NCBI RefSeq assembly: GCF_900110815.1
Contig: NZ_FOIT01000001.1
Location: 83,067 to 145,837, forward strand
DNA from: Aliicoccus persicus
Lineage (GTDB): Bacteria; Bacillota; Bacilli; Staphylococcales; Salinicoccaceae
Reading direction: 5' to 3'
DNA: 62,771 nt
A program made the position numbers and the translations under genes. Under the pieces are notes generated by a model. It saw only the letters and a program-made list of their open reading frames with translations, was not told where the DNA came from and made no database searches. Shown piece after piece: positions 28,240-36,680 of the stretch (position 1 is the first letter of the stretch; each line of letters opens with the position of its first letter).

Positions 28240-29379
28240 ATGTTAGAATTTGAACAGGGGTTTAATCATATGGCATCATTAAAAGTTGTTGGTGTAGGCG
28301 GCGGCGGTAACAATGCGGTAAACCGTATGATTGACGATGGCATGCAAAATGTTGAATTCATCGCAATTAACACAGACGGACAAGCATTGAATTTATCTAA
28401 AGCTGAGAGCAAGATTCAAATCGGAGAAAAATTAACACGCGGACTTGGCGCGGGTGCTAATCCTGAAATCGGTAAGAAAGCCGGAGAAGAGTCTCGTGAA
28501 CAAATTGAAGATGCAATCCAAGGCGCGGATATGGTATTCGTTACTGCTGGTATGGGTGGCGGTACTGGTACTGGTGCAGCACCAGTTGTCGCTAAGATTG
28601 CAAAAGAGATGGGCGCATTAACTGTCGGTGTTGTCACACGTCCATTTTCATTCGAAGGCAGAAAGCGTCAACAACAAGCATCAGCTGGTGTTGAAGCAAT
28701 GAAAGCTGCTGTTGATACATTAATCGTTATCCCTAACGACCGTTTACTTGATATCGTCGACAAATCTACGCCGATGATGGAAGCATTCAAAGAGGCAGAC
28801 AATGTATTGCGTCAAGGTGTTCAAGGTATTTCAGACTTAATCGCTGTTTCTGGTGAAGTTAACTTAGACTTTGCTGACGTTAAAACGATCATGTCAAATC
28901 AAGGTTCAGCGCTTATGGGTATCGGTGTATCAAGTGGAGAAAACCGTGCGATTGAAGCTGCTAAAAAAGCAATTTCATCACCATTACTTGAAACATCAAT
29001 CGTTGGTGCACAAGGCGTGTTAATGAATATTACTGGTGGCGAGAACCTTTCATTATTCGAAGCACAAGAAGCCGCTGACGTTGTACAAGATGCAGCAGAT
29101 GAAGATGTAAACATGATCTTTGGTACAGTAATTAATCCTGAACTTGAAGATGAAATCATCGTGACTGTAATCGCTACAGGATTTAACGATAAACCAATCA
29201 AGCGTGCAACGGATAACGAAATGAGAGATTCATTTGGCTCAGCACCACAACGCGAAAGATCACCTGAACGTGAAGAAGCGCCGACGCGCGAACGCGACTA
29301 TGGTGGAGAACAAGAAACAGACGAAGATGATGGCGATGTACCAACGTTCTTAAGAAACAGAAACAGACGTCGTCGATAA
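28240..29379 (+). CDS. ftsZ: Cell division GTPase FtsZ
   Basis: A 379-residue tubulin homologue that forms the division ring. It begins [20 protein letters not shown]. The tubulin signature GGGTGTG lies in [16 protein letters not shown] near residue 105, and the catalytic loop in the NxDFADV motif ([11 protein letters not shown]). The variable linker (about 317-365) is short and Arg/Glu-rich. The C-terminal peptide [14 protein letters not shown] binds FtsA, SepF and other partners. The ribosome site is GGGGGAAATGAATA. A terminator follows. Confidence 0.98.
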   Translation: MLEFEQGFNHMASLKVVGVGGGGNNAVNRMIDDGMQNVEFIAINTDGQALNLSKAESKIQIGEKLTRGLGAGANPEIGKKAGEESREQIEDAIQGADMVFVTAGMGGGTGTGAAPVVAKIAKEMGALTVGVVTRPFSFEGRKRQQQASAGVEAMKAAVDTLIVIPNDRLLDIVDKSTPMMEAFKEADNVLRQGVQGISDLIAVSGEVNLDFADVKTIMSNQGSALMGIGVSSGENRAIEAAKKAISSPLLETSIVGAQGVLMNITGGENLSLFEAQEAADVVQDAADEDVNMIFGTVINPELEDEIIVTVIATGFNDKPIKRATDNEMRDSFGSAPQRERSPEREEAPTRERDYGGEQETDEDDGDVPTFLRNRNRRRR

Positions 29380-29388
29380 GATATTATG

Positions 29389-29425
29389 AGCCAGAAAGGT
29401 ACACATACCTTTCTGGCTATTTTTA
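29389..29425 (+). terminator. Terminator after ftsZ
   Basis: A perfect 13-bp stem, AGCCAGAAAGGTA/TACCTTTCTGGCT, with a short loop and a following T-rich run. It lies just before pgeF. Confidence 0.92.
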
Positions 29426-29437
29426 TGAGGTGAGCAG

Positions 29438-30211
29438 ATGTTTAAAGATAACGATCATTACGTTGGTGGAATTGTAGATGGTGTGACATTCGGTTATTCA
29501 AAACGTTTGAATGGTGTCAGTCAATTTCCAGAAAATAGTTTGAACTTGGCATTGTATATCGATGATGCATTAGAAAATGTACATGAAAATCAGTTACGTC
29601 TCGGCAACACGATCAACTTCCAACCCGCTGACTGGGTCAGTCCAATTCAAACGCATGGTAACGAAGTACGTGAAGTGACGATTGCAGACAGAGGAAAAAA
29701 CATCGCTGCATTAGGCGACTCTTTAGAAGGTGTCGATGGAGTATTTACACATGATGAAAATGTACTCCTTACAATGAATTATGCAGACTGTGTGCCGGTT
29801 TATGTATATAGTCGGAAGAACAACTTCATCGGACTTGCACATGCCGGATGGAAAGGCACGAGTGGGCGCATAACACAGCGATTGATTGAATCGTATGACG
29901 GTGAGTTAGTAGATCTTGCTGTATTAATCGGGCCAGCCATCAATCATGATGCTTATGAAGTGGATGATCGTGTAATCGATAAATTGCGTGATGTAGGATT
30001 GGATGACACGTGTTTCACACAAACAGAGTCTGGCTATCAACTTGATTTAAAGCAACTCAATAAATTACAAGCGATGAATATCGGTATCGATGAATCTCAA
30101 ATTTTTGTGAGCGATTTAGGAACAGAAGATACATCTCAGTTTTTCTCATATCGTGTTGAAGGTGGAAAGACTGGACGTGCGGTCGCATTTATCGGGAGGA
30201 AATCTAATTGA
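29438..30211 (+). CDS. pgeF: Laccase-domain purine nucleoside phosphorylase PgeF/YlmD
   Basis: A 257-residue member of the YfiH/YlmD family (formerly polyphenol oxidase). Characterised members act on purine nucleosides, and the family has also been tied to peptidoglycan editing. The zinc ligand pattern is present: IQTHGNEV near residue 71, MNYADCVPVYVYS near 112 and GLAHAGWKGTSGRIT near 130. The ATG has GAGGTGAGCAG upstream. It overlaps ylmE by 4 bp and opens the ylmDEFGH group after the ftsZ terminator. Confidence 0.92.
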   Translation: MFKDNDHYVGGIVDGVTFGYSKRLNGVSQFPENSLNLALYIDDALENVHENQLRLGNTINFQPADWVSPIQTHGNEVREVTIADRGKNIAALGDSLEGVDGVFTHDENVLLTMNYADCVPVYVYSRKNNFIGLAHAGWKGTSGRITQRLIESYDGELVDLAVLIGPAINHDAYEVDDRVIDKLRDVGLDDTCFTQTESGYQLDLKQLNKLQAMNIGIDESQIFVSDLGTEDTSQFFSYRVEGGKTGRAVAFIGRKSN

Positions 30212-30852
30212 CAATAAAAGAAAATTACGAGGCTATTTTATCAGAAATACCTGAGAGTACAAATGTTGTCGTCGTGACAAAATATCATACTGTGGAAGAG
30301 ACGCTGGAAGCATATGAGGCTGGGGTGAGACACTTTGGCGAAAATCGCGTCGAAGGATTTTTAGAAAAACGAGCGGCTTTGCCTGCTGATGCGCATGTGC
30401 ACTTTATCGGCACATTGCAGTCGCGTAAAGTAAAAGACATTAGTGAACATTTGGAATACTTACACTCGTTGGAACGTTTATCCGTTGCGAAGAAAATCGA
30501 AAATGAATGTGCGGGTCCGGTCAAATGTTTTATACAAGTGAATGTATCTGGTGAAGAATCAAAGCATGGGCTCCATGTGGATGATGTCGCAGACTTTTTG
30601 GAATCGTTAAAACCGTATAAAAAAGTGCAAGTCGTCGGATTGATGACGATGGCACCACATGTTGATGATGAAGGAGAAATTGAGTCTGTATTCGTAAAAC
30701 TAAAAGAATTAAGTAATCGGCTTGCATTATCGAACGCCGACAATATACAATTAAAGGAACTAAGTATGGGTATGAGTAACGACTACCATATCGCAGTTCG
30801 ACATGGTGCTTCGTTTATTCGCATCGGTAGTAAAATCATGAGTAAGGAGTGA
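30208..30852 (+). CDS. ylmE: YggS/YlmE family pyridoxal phosphate homeostasis protein
   Basis: A 214-residue single-domain alanine racemase-fold protein. It binds pyridoxal 5'-phosphate but has no known catalytic reaction; the family maintains vitamin B6 and amino acid balance. The PLP lysine is in [12 protein letters not shown] near residue 25. [27 protein letters not shown] and [16 protein letters not shown] with RIGSKI at the end fit the family. Start TTG 30208 has GGGAGG 8 bp upstream and overlaps the pgeF stop, suggesting coupling. Confidence 0.93.
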   Translation: MTIKENYEAILSEIPESTNVVVVTKYHTVEETLEAYEAGVRHFGENRVEGFLEKRAALPADAHVHFIGTLQSRKVKDISEHLEYLHSLERLSVAKKIENECAGPVKCFIQVNVSGEESKHGLHVDDVADFLESLKPYKKVQVVGLMTMAPHVDDEGEIESVFVKLKELSNRLALSNADNIQLKELSMGMSNDYHIAVRHGASFIRIGSKIMSKE

Positions 30853-30857
30853 ATGTG

Positions 30858-31520
30858 ATGGCCATCGGCAAGTTTTTTAAAAATTTCTTTTCAATCGAAA
30901 TTGAAGAAGAGGTAGAGCCAGAGTTTTACGAAAGTGAAGAAGCACCTTCACAAGAAAACAAAGCGGCCAAACCAACTCCAAAAACTGAAGAAAAACCCGT
31001 ACAACGTGTGAAACAAGAGACAGAAGTAAAATCGAGCACTAATCGTTCAGTATCACAACATCGTAATAATCAAGTGACCGATAAAAAACCAGCGCGAGAT
31101 GAACGCGAGTCTAAAAAATCATTGATGCCTTTCTCATTAAAAGGAAAAGAAACAAGTCAATCAAAAGTTGCTGAAATTAGACGAGATAATCGAAGTTTAT
31201 CTGCAAGAAATGGTGAAAGTAAGGAGTACAATGTGATGAATAATCTTAATAATGATACGAAAGTTCATTTGGTTGAACCACGTGTGTTTTCAGAATCACA
31301 AGATATTGCAGATGAATTGAAACGCAACAAAGCGACACTTGTCAATTTAACACGTGTAGACAATGCGACGAAAAAACGAATTATCGACTTTTTAAGCGGA
31401 ACAGTCTATGCACTTGATGGTGACATACAAAAAGTCGGTCAAGATATTTTCTTATGCTCACCAAATAACTTCGGTGTGTCTGGAGAAATTAGCGATCAAT
31501 ATGAACAATATGAAGATTAA
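30858..31520 (+). CDS. sepF: Cell division protein SepF
   Basis: A 220-residue FtsZ-bundling and membrane-anchoring protein. It begins with the amphipathic membrane helix [12 protein letters not shown] long polar linker (about 20-125) rich in Glu, Lys and Ser is followed by the conserved C-terminal domain ([59 protein letters not shown]). Start ATG 30858 follows AAGGAG by 8 bp and is preferred over GTG 30849. The linker is somewhat longer than in B. subtilis. Confidence 0.95.
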   Translation: MAIGKFFKNFFSIEIEEEVEPEFYESEEAPSQENKAAKPTPKTEEKPVQRVKQETEVKSSTNRSVSQHRNNQVTDKKPARDERESKKSLMPFSLKGKETSQSKVAEIRRDNRSLSARNGESKEYNVMNNLNNDTKVHLVEPRVFSESQDIADELKRNKATLVNLTRVDNATKKRIIDFLSGTVYALDGDIQKVGQDIFLCSPNNFGVSGEISDQYEQYED

Positions 31521-31532
31521 GGGGCAATTAAT

Positions 31533-31838
31533 TTGGATTTAATGTGGGCAGTACAAGCAATACAATTTTTAAAAGATTTTTTAAGTGCAGTGTTTCCATT
31601 CTACTTTTTTGGCTGTATTATATATATTTTTAGTTCATGGGTACCTGGACTTAGAGAATCGTCATTTATGCAAGCAGTCGGTATGCTATATGAGCCATTG
31701 ATGGCACCGTTCAGAAAAATCATTCCACCAATCGGCGGCATGATTGATATCACACCAATCATCTTCCTATTTGTTGTACGCTTTTTCTTCATGGGTTTAA
31801 TGATGATCTTGACATGGTTCCAGAACTTGATGATTTAA
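31533..31838 (+). CDS. ylmG: YggT family membrane protein YlmG
   Basis: A 101-residue protein with two YggT-type hydrophobic hairpins. The conserved segment YEPLMAPFRKIIPPIGGMID matches the family signature (ExLLxPFRRxxPxxGxxD). In Gram-positive bacteria ylmG follows sepF and is thought to influence septum or nucleoid placement; its mechanism is unknown. The TTG 31533 start has AAGGGG 8 bp upstream; ATG 31542 is an alternative. Confidence 0.88.
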   Translation: MDLMWAVQAIQFLKDFLSAVFPFYFFGCIIYIFSSWVPGLRESSFMQAVGMLYEPLMAPFRKIIPPIGGMIDITPIIFLFVVRFFFMGLMMILTWFQNLMI

Positions 31839-31870
31839 TTTTGATGAGATTTTATGAAAAGAGTTTAGTA

Positions 31871-31892
31871 GAGGCGCGCAAGCGTCTTTTTT
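31871..31892 (+). terminator. Weak hairpin terminator between ylmG and ylmH
   Basis: A 6-bp stem GAGGCG/CGTCTT with two G-U pairs and a 6-nt loop, followed by a T-run. It may allow partial read-through into ylmH. Confidence 0.45.
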
Positions 31893-31952
31893 ATTTGTGA
31901 CTAAGCATGAGTATGAAATGAATGTTAGTTTCGAGTTGGGAGGAATATTGGT

Positions 31953-32741
31953 ATGAAAGATATTTATCAGCATTTTAGACCAGAAGAAAAAGATACGATA
32001 GATATGTTTAAATCGAAGTTGGAGATTGCGAGTAGAGACTACTTTCCATTGCAACTCGACTTTTTAGATCCACGCGAGCGTTTGATCTTAGAAAGTGTAA
32101 GCGGTGCGTTTGACGATATCGAAATCCATTATTATGGTGGCGGTAAAGTTGGCGAAGAACGCGAACGGATGCGTGCGCTGCTCGTGCCTGAATTGTTGAC
32201 GTATGAGTTGGAAGATTTCGAGATTACTGTATTTGATATGCAGTATCCGGATAAGTTCGTGGCTCTGGAGCACCGAAATGTATTGGGTGCGATTATGAAC
32301 GTCGGTGTTGATCGCAGTAAAATCGGAGATGTTGTCATTGGTGATGACATTCAATTTGCCGTTGCAACACCTTACGTGGACTTGTTTTACGAAGAGTTAG
32401 AGCGCATTAAGCGAGCACCGGTGAATTTGAAAGAAATAGATGTCCGGGATTTTATTAGCAGTGTTGACGACGGCATGTCTAAAAGCGTGCTGAGTTCATC
32501 GATGCGACTGGACACTGTGTTATCCAATGTCATTGGAGAAGGCCGTGCAAAATCACGAGATCGTGTGGAGAAGGGCAAAATTAAGGTGAACCATACACTG
32601 ATTGAGGACCCGGCGTTTACGGTTGAGGTTGGCGACGTGATCTCGGTGAGACATTTCGGAAGAATTGCAGTGAGTGAGCATTTGGGTGAGACGAAGAAGG
32701 ATAAACACCGGTTGGTGGTGAAGGTTTATAGTAGTAAGTAG
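31953..32741 (+). CDS. ylmH: RNA-binding S4-domain protein YlmH
   Basis: A 262-residue protein with a C-terminal S4 RNA-binding domain (SSSMRLDTVLSNVIGEGRAKS ending HFGRIAVSEHLG). Its N-terminal domain is shared with cyanobacterial and plastid relatives. B. subtilis YlmH has been linked to rescue of stalled ribosomes. The ATG has TTGGGAGGAATATTGGT upstream. It is the last gene of the syntenic ylm group; divIVA, normally next, is not present. Confidence 0.93.
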   Translation: MKDIYQHFRPEEKDTIDMFKSKLEIASRDYFPLQLDFLDPRERLILESVSGAFDDIEIHYYGGGKVGEERERMRALLVPELLTYELEDFEITVFDMQYPDKFVALEHRNVLGAIMNVGVDRSKIGDVVIGDDIQFAVATPYVDLFYEELERIKRAPVNLKEIDVRDFISSVDDGMSKSVLSSSMRLDTVLSNVIGEGRAKSRDRVEKGKIKVNHTLIEDPAFTVEVGDVISVRHFGRIAVSEHLGETKKDKHRLVVKVYSSK

Positions 32742-32784
32742 TGGATGTATATAATGGTAAGTCGAGGTAAAGTGAGACCTTTGC

Positions 32785-32821
32785 GAAGTCCTAAGACGCG
32801 TTTCGAAATCGCCTGGACTTC
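32785..32821. other. Intergenic hairpin after ylmH
   Basis: GAAGTCC (32785-32791) and GGACTTC (32815-32821) are perfectly complementary, with a further inner pairing (AGACG with CGCCT, one mismatch). No T-run follows on either strand. It lies between convergent ylmH and the 32857-33339 gene and may act as a weak bidirectional terminator or a junction scar. Confidence 0.6.
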
Positions 32822-32856
32822 ATAATTTATTATTAATCAGATAAAAATCCTCAATA

Positions 32857-33339
32857 CTATGCCTTTTCTTCCTGATTCAACTGGTTGATATACGTGACAT
32901 ACTCAGAATTCAACATGTTCGAGAGCAGGCGTGTCTCCATACCGAACAACTTCATAACAATCATATGCACGCGGGCCTGTGTGAGCGAGTATATGAACCA
33001 CGACAACGTCGGTTTGTATTCATGTAATGCAATCAGTATTTCATCGGTATCTAAAATCCTTCTGAACTCGAGGAGCGCGCGTCCTTCTTCTCTGACAAAG
33101 GCGAATGTCCCACCCTTAATGTAGTAGAGAATTCTGTCATCATACGAGCGGGTTTCTGAATGTTCAAGTATGAGGATGGGATCTTTGAATAGTGGTAGTG
33201 TTATCTCGGCCACTTCACCATCAATAATACTTGTATTCAGCAATCTCCCGCCGATTCGTGATAACCAGTTCACATAGTAATCTGCAACATTATCGACTGT
33301 ACAGTACGCTGGGACTTTAATTCTTTGAATGGATTTCAC
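32857..33339 (-). CDS. Hypothetical protein coupled to an NAD(P)-binding oxidoreductase
   Basis: A 160-residue protein I do not firmly recognise. Its C-terminal part (LHEYKPTLSWFIYSLTQARV then HMIVMKLFG) recalls the end of DUF2867-type proteins. Those are usually fused behind an SDR domain in a single polypeptide. That resemblance is from memory and is weak. The GTG start overlaps the stop of the upstream SDR gene (GTGA, 4 bp), so the two are translationally coupled and probably work together. No signal peptide is present. It ends 35 bp before an intergenic hairpin. Confidence 0.65.
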   Translation of the reverse strand: MKSIQRIKVPAYCTVDNVADYYVNWLSRIGGRLLNTSIIDGEVAEITLPLFKDPILILEHSETRSYDDRILYYIKGGTFAFVREEGRALLEFRRILDTDEILIALHEYKPTLSWFIYSLTQARVHMIVMKLFGMETRLLSNMLNSEYVTYINQLNQEEKA

Positions 33340-34295
33340 ATCGTTCGTTTCAATTTCTTTCTTAATATTGAATCCTTTTTCTTTTTTGACGACTGCTCTA
33401 TTGTCTCGTCAAACGCAATTCTCACAGCTTCTTTAAATGAAGTTGGCGCATCGGAAATACCTTCTACAAAATGCTCTTCACGCATCGTCATATTATGCGT
33501 CAAACTCTCGAGCAGTGGATACACCATTTCTTTTGGCATTTGTGCAATCAAACGCACCCAAAGTTTTGATAAAAATACAGGGATGATCGGTACATCAATC
33601 ATCGGCATTTTTTTATCCATCACTTCTGCCGTTTCTTCAAACATTGCGCGGTAAGTCATTTCATCAGGGCCGCCGATGTCAATCGCTTCATTGTTATCAT
33701 TTTTACGTTTGACCGCTTTTTTAAAGACATCGACCACATCCTTCAAAGCGACAGGATGTGTTTTGTTGTATGCCCATGCCGGCAGCAACAGTCCCGGGAG
33801 CCGTTTAACTAAACTGTGCAGTATTGGGAAAGATGATCCGTTTGGTCCGACAATTAATCCGGCACGGAGTGTTGTGACGGGAACGCCGTATGACCCAAGT
33901 ATCTTTTCACATTCCAGACGGCTTTCCAGATGGTTGGACAAAGGTCTTTCAGCCGGAATAATCCCGCTCAAATATATAATTTTTTTGACGTTTGCGCCAC
34001 GGGCTGCCCGTGCAAAGTTATCTGCTAAGATTGCATCCATGTCTCCGAATGTGCCCTGCGTTAATTTAGATGAAGGCTGCATGGAATGGACTAAATAAAT
34101 TGCAGTGTGGACACCTTCCATTGCTGACTCAATATCGAGTTGAGAATACAGGTCTGCCTTGCGCCACTCAACATTCTCTTCATCTTCCTTATTATCTATA
34201 TTTCTTGAAACCGCAATAATTTCATAGTCTTTTTTCAACTGCGCCATCACATTCCGTCCGATATAGCCTGATGCGCCGGTCAATAATACTTTCAT
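33336..34295 (-). CDS. Atypical SDR, NAD(P)H-binding oxidoreductase/epimerase-like
   Basis: A 319-residue Rossmann-fold protein. The nucleotide-binding motif LLTGASGYIGRNVMAQL is at residues 4-20, and AIYLVHSM and KIIYLSGI follow as expected of NAD(P)H-binding SDRs. The classical YxxxK active site is not clear, so it belongs with the atypical SDRs (NmrA- or UbiH-like quinone reductase and epimerase relatives). The C-terminal tail is Lys-rich. Start ATG 34295 has GAGGCG upstream. It is coupled to the 160-residue protein downstream. Its substrate is unknown. Confidence 0.8.
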   Translation of the reverse strand: MKVLLTGASGYIGRNVMAQLKKDYEIIAVSRNIDNKEDEENVEWRKADLYSQLDIESAMEGVHTAIYLVHSMQPSSKLTQGTFGDMDAILADNFARAARGANVKKIIYLSGIIPAERPLSNHLESRLECEKILGSYGVPVTTLRAGLIVGPNGSSFPILHSLVKRLPGLLLPAWAYNKTHPVALKDVVDVFKKAVKRKNDNNEAIDIGGPDEMTYRAMFEETAEVMDKKMPMIDVPIIPVFLSKLWVRLIAQMPKEMVYPLLESLTHNMTMREEHFVEGISDAPTSFKEAVRIAFDETIEQSSKKKKDSILRKKLKRTM

Positions 34296-34358
34296 GATTA
34301 ATCGCCTCAATTCGAATAAGAATACTCAACCTATACCCTTAGAAAGAAGCAATGAACC

Positions 34359-34859
34359 TTAAAATGGGAGGGTCATCAAATCCTCGTCCAGAAAACGATT
34401 TTCATGTAAAAGCGCCATCGGTTCTGTACCGTAATGTTTAAACCCGAAAGACGCATAAAATCTTTTTGCACGTTCGTTCTCTGAAACAACTGTTAAATCA
34501 ATTTTACGTAAACCGTCGAGCGCGCGTGCTTTTTCAACTAGATATGCCATAACAACTTTGGCAATACCTGTCCCTCTGTAATCTTCATGACAGTACATTG
34601 CGACGACCATCCCTTTATGTGACTCTTTCTTTCCTTGACCTCTTAGAAACGATGCATTACACACCAGGTCTCCACCGATAAAACCCCCGACGACGAAATT
34701 ATCATTATCAGTCTTTAAACGCATCAAAAATCTATCTAATGGAAAATCTTTTTCTCTCTCATATGTGGAGCCAAAAGCTTCCGGGTTTGTTTTGAGTGCA
34801 AGGAGCCTTAGTGTTCTAAATTCTTCTACATCATGCGCAAATAAAATGCGAACCTCCAT
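34359..34859 (-). CDS. GNAT family N-acetyltransferase
   Basis: A 166-residue acetyl-CoA-dependent acyltransferase. Motif A is clear: HEDYRGTGIAKVVMAYLVEK (R/QxxGxG/A site binding the pyrophosphate of acetyl-CoA), followed by IDLTVVSENERAKRFYASFG, the typical beta-strand and NxxAxxFYxxxGF motif. The ATG has AGGTGAAAAA upstream. It lies in the non-syntenic block, divergent from the alcohol dehydrogenase gene. The substrate is not predictable from sequence. Confidence 0.88.
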   Translation of the reverse strand: MEVRILFAHDVEEFRTLRLLALKTNPEAFGSTYEREKDFPLDRFLMRLKTDNDNFVVGGFIGGDLVCNASFLRGQGKKESHKGMVVAMYCHEDYRGTGIAKVVMAYLVEKARALDGLRKIDLTVVSENERAKRFYASFGFKHYGTEPMALLHENRFLDEDLMTLPF

Positions 34860-34958
34860 TTTTTCACCTCTGTTGTTATTTTATCTCCATTATACGTATT
34901 TTAATCTCACGCGTTTAGGGTAGAATTTAAATAATTAATATTTTAAGGTGTGAGTGAT

Positions 34959-36149
34959 ATGAAAAACTTCTTCATGAAGGTGTATCAGAAAATAATGGCT
35001 GTGGCCGTTTATTTTTTACCGTGGCGAGAACCGACGGTCTACAAAGGTGTGGGCATGATTCGAATGCTCCCCGCTGTCATGCGTCAGGCAAATATTAAAC
35101 GTGTGCTCATTGTCACAGATCAGGGGATTAGGGCAAGTGGTATTTTACATAAAGTGTTGGCTGAGCTCAATGTGACATACGTTGTGTTTGATCATGTTGA
35201 ACCCAATCCGGATGAGGAGACTGTTAAAAAAATTCGAACACAATATGTATCATTTGGTGCAGAGGGTCTGATTGGTCTTGGCGGTGGTTCTGTTATCGAT
35301 GCAACGAAAGTTGTTGCAGCACTTGTCAATCAGCCACAGAAAGAAGCGGAAGATTTAAAAGGGCTGCTCAAGGTCAGGGGCAGGACTGCATATACTGTCA
35401 TGATACCGACAACTGCCGGTACCGGTTCTGAAGTGACGTTGGCAGCAGTCATTTCAAGTAAGAGAAAGCGAAAAAAATACACGATCATGGATACAAAACT
35501 CATACCGGATGCAGCGATATTAGCACCGGAATTACTGGCGTCTCTGCCAAAACGTTTAACAGCAGAAACTGGAATGGATGCACTAACTCATGCTGTTGAG
35601 TCCTTTATCAGTGGGACACGAACGAAGCAGACAAAGAAAGATGGTGTGCGTGCTGTAAAGTTGATTCATGAGTATTTGAATCGGTCCTATGATATTCCTG
35701 ATGATTTGAAGGCGCGCTTTGGAATGCTTGAGGCTTCATATTACGCTGGCCGAGCATTCACGCGCGCCTATGTTGGGAATATCCATGCGATGTCGCATGC
35801 GTTGACTGCCTTTTATGGTAGTCCACACGGGCGGACGAATGCGTTGATTTTACCGATTGTGCTCAGGATTTATGGGGAATCTGTACACCCGGAGCTTGCT
35901 GAACTTGCAGATGCGATTGATTTGACTGATGTGAGTGCTTCAAATGAAGAGAAGGCGCTTGCTTTTACTCGGTGGGTTGAGGGAATGAACGACAGGTTTG
36001 AAATTCCGCGTTCCGTTCCTGAGATTGCTGATCAGGATTTAGACGCTTTGATCAGCCACGCGTATAAGGAAGCGAACCCAATGTATCCTGTGCCTGTTAT
36101 TTTTAGTAAAGAGGATTTTCGTGAGGCATTTTTGAAAGTGAAGGGATGA
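34959..36149 (+). CDS. Iron-containing alcohol dehydrogenase family protein
   Basis: A 396-residue group III dehydrogenase. The NAD(P)-binding GLGGGSVIDATK is near residue 110, and PTTAGTGSEVT near 150. Metal ligands fit the family spacing: Asp207 and His211 in DALTHAVESF, His276 in GNIHAMSHAL and His290 in SPHG. It should therefore be catalytically competent, acting on an alcohol or aldehyde not identifiable here. Start ATG 34959 follows AAGGTGTGAGTGAT. Its closest neighbours are unrelated; it is the last gene before the ileS leader, where divIVA-ileS spacing would be expected. Confidence 0.9.
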   Translation: MKNFFMKVYQKIMAVAVYFLPWREPTVYKGVGMIRMLPAVMRQANIKRVLIVTDQGIRASGILHKVLAELNVTYVVFDHVEPNPDEETVKKIRTQYVSFGAEGLIGLGGGSVIDATKVVAALVNQPQKEAEDLKGLLKVRGRTAYTVMIPTTAGTGSEVTLAAVISSKRKRKKYTIMDTKLIPDAAILAPELLASLPKRLTAETGMDALTHAVESFISGTRTKQTKKDGVRAVKLIHEYLNRSYDIPDDLKARFGMLEASYYAGRAFTRAYVGNIHAMSHALTAFYGSPHGRTNALILPIVLRIYGESVHPELAELADAIDLTDVSASNEEKALAFTRWVEGMNDRFEIPRSVPEIADQDLDALISHAYKEANPMYPVPVIFSKEDFREAFLKVKG

Positions 36150-36379
36150 ATATAAGAAGAGTGACTATGAGGGGAGCTCAAGAACACTTTGTGTCGTCAA
36201 CTGTTCTTCCCGAAGCAAAAATGGGGTGTTGAGAAAGATCTTGATCAGTCAAATATTCAACTCGAGGCTGAAATCGTTTGCCGCAGTTCAGTTTGAGAGA
36301 ATAAATGTGTTTCAAGTTCAAAAGTCCTGTCATGCCTCATACTTAATTCTGTTCTGCCGCACACTTCAATTAAATACAT

Positions 36380-36408
36380 TTTACATTTCTAGTAAAACTG
36401 ATTATAAT
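36380..36408 (+). promoter_or_regulatory. Sigma-A promoter of the ileS T-box leader
   Basis: TTTACA (36380-36385), a 17-bp spacer and a consensus TATAAT (36403-36408) lie immediately before the predicted 5' end of the T-box RNA. Confidence 0.7.
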
Positions 36409-36414
36409 TATATT

Positions 36415-36658
36415 AGTAAATTAGACGTGCTGTGTGCATCGAATGGATAAGCGACCAGAGGTGGGTGAAAGCTCTGGCATCTCGGACACAATCAGACATC
36501 ACTAATTTAAAATGGTTTCAACAGAGCAGCAACTGAAACCAATCAAAATCATAAACACAAACTTAATAATAATGAAGTGGACTCTGTATGTGGGTCAATT
36601 TGGGTGGTACCGCGGTTACTCAACAATCGCCCCAATTGATGCATGTATAGAGTTTTTA
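36415..36658 (+). promoter_or_regulatory. T-box riboswitch controlling ileS
   Basis: The T-box sequence GGGTGGTACCGCG is at about 36602-36614. Stem I is closed by AAATTAG (36418) and CTAATTT (36502). Its apical part has CCAGAG/CTCTGG around GGTGAAA. A likely specifier codon ATC (isoleucine), followed by A, is at 36491-36493 just after a TGTG/CACA helix. An 8-bp stem (TGGTTTCA/TGAAACCA) lies in between. The terminator pairs 36581-36604 with 36630-36653 and ends in T5. Uncharged tRNA-Ile would stabilise the antiterminator and allow ileS transcription. The stretch 36150-36400 has no gene, only an incomplete hairpin at 36172-36211. Confidence 0.92.
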
Positions 36659-36680
36659 ATTGTATAAAGGGGAGAAAAAA

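Noticed and set aside
28416-29201. Long antisense open frames over ftsZ and similar shadows over pyr and glg genes
   Set aside because: Low-complexity translations caused by codon bias on the real strand; no ribosome sites or independent signals.
36172-36211. Terminator for the iron alcohol dehydrogenase
   Set aside because: AAGAACA/TGTTCTT with outer GGG/CCC forms a hairpin but has a 15-nt loop and no T-run, so it is not called as a terminator.
36226-36450. 74-residue open frame before ileS
   Set aside because: It runs into the T-box promoter and Stem I, has no fitting ribosome site and no recognisable protein features.
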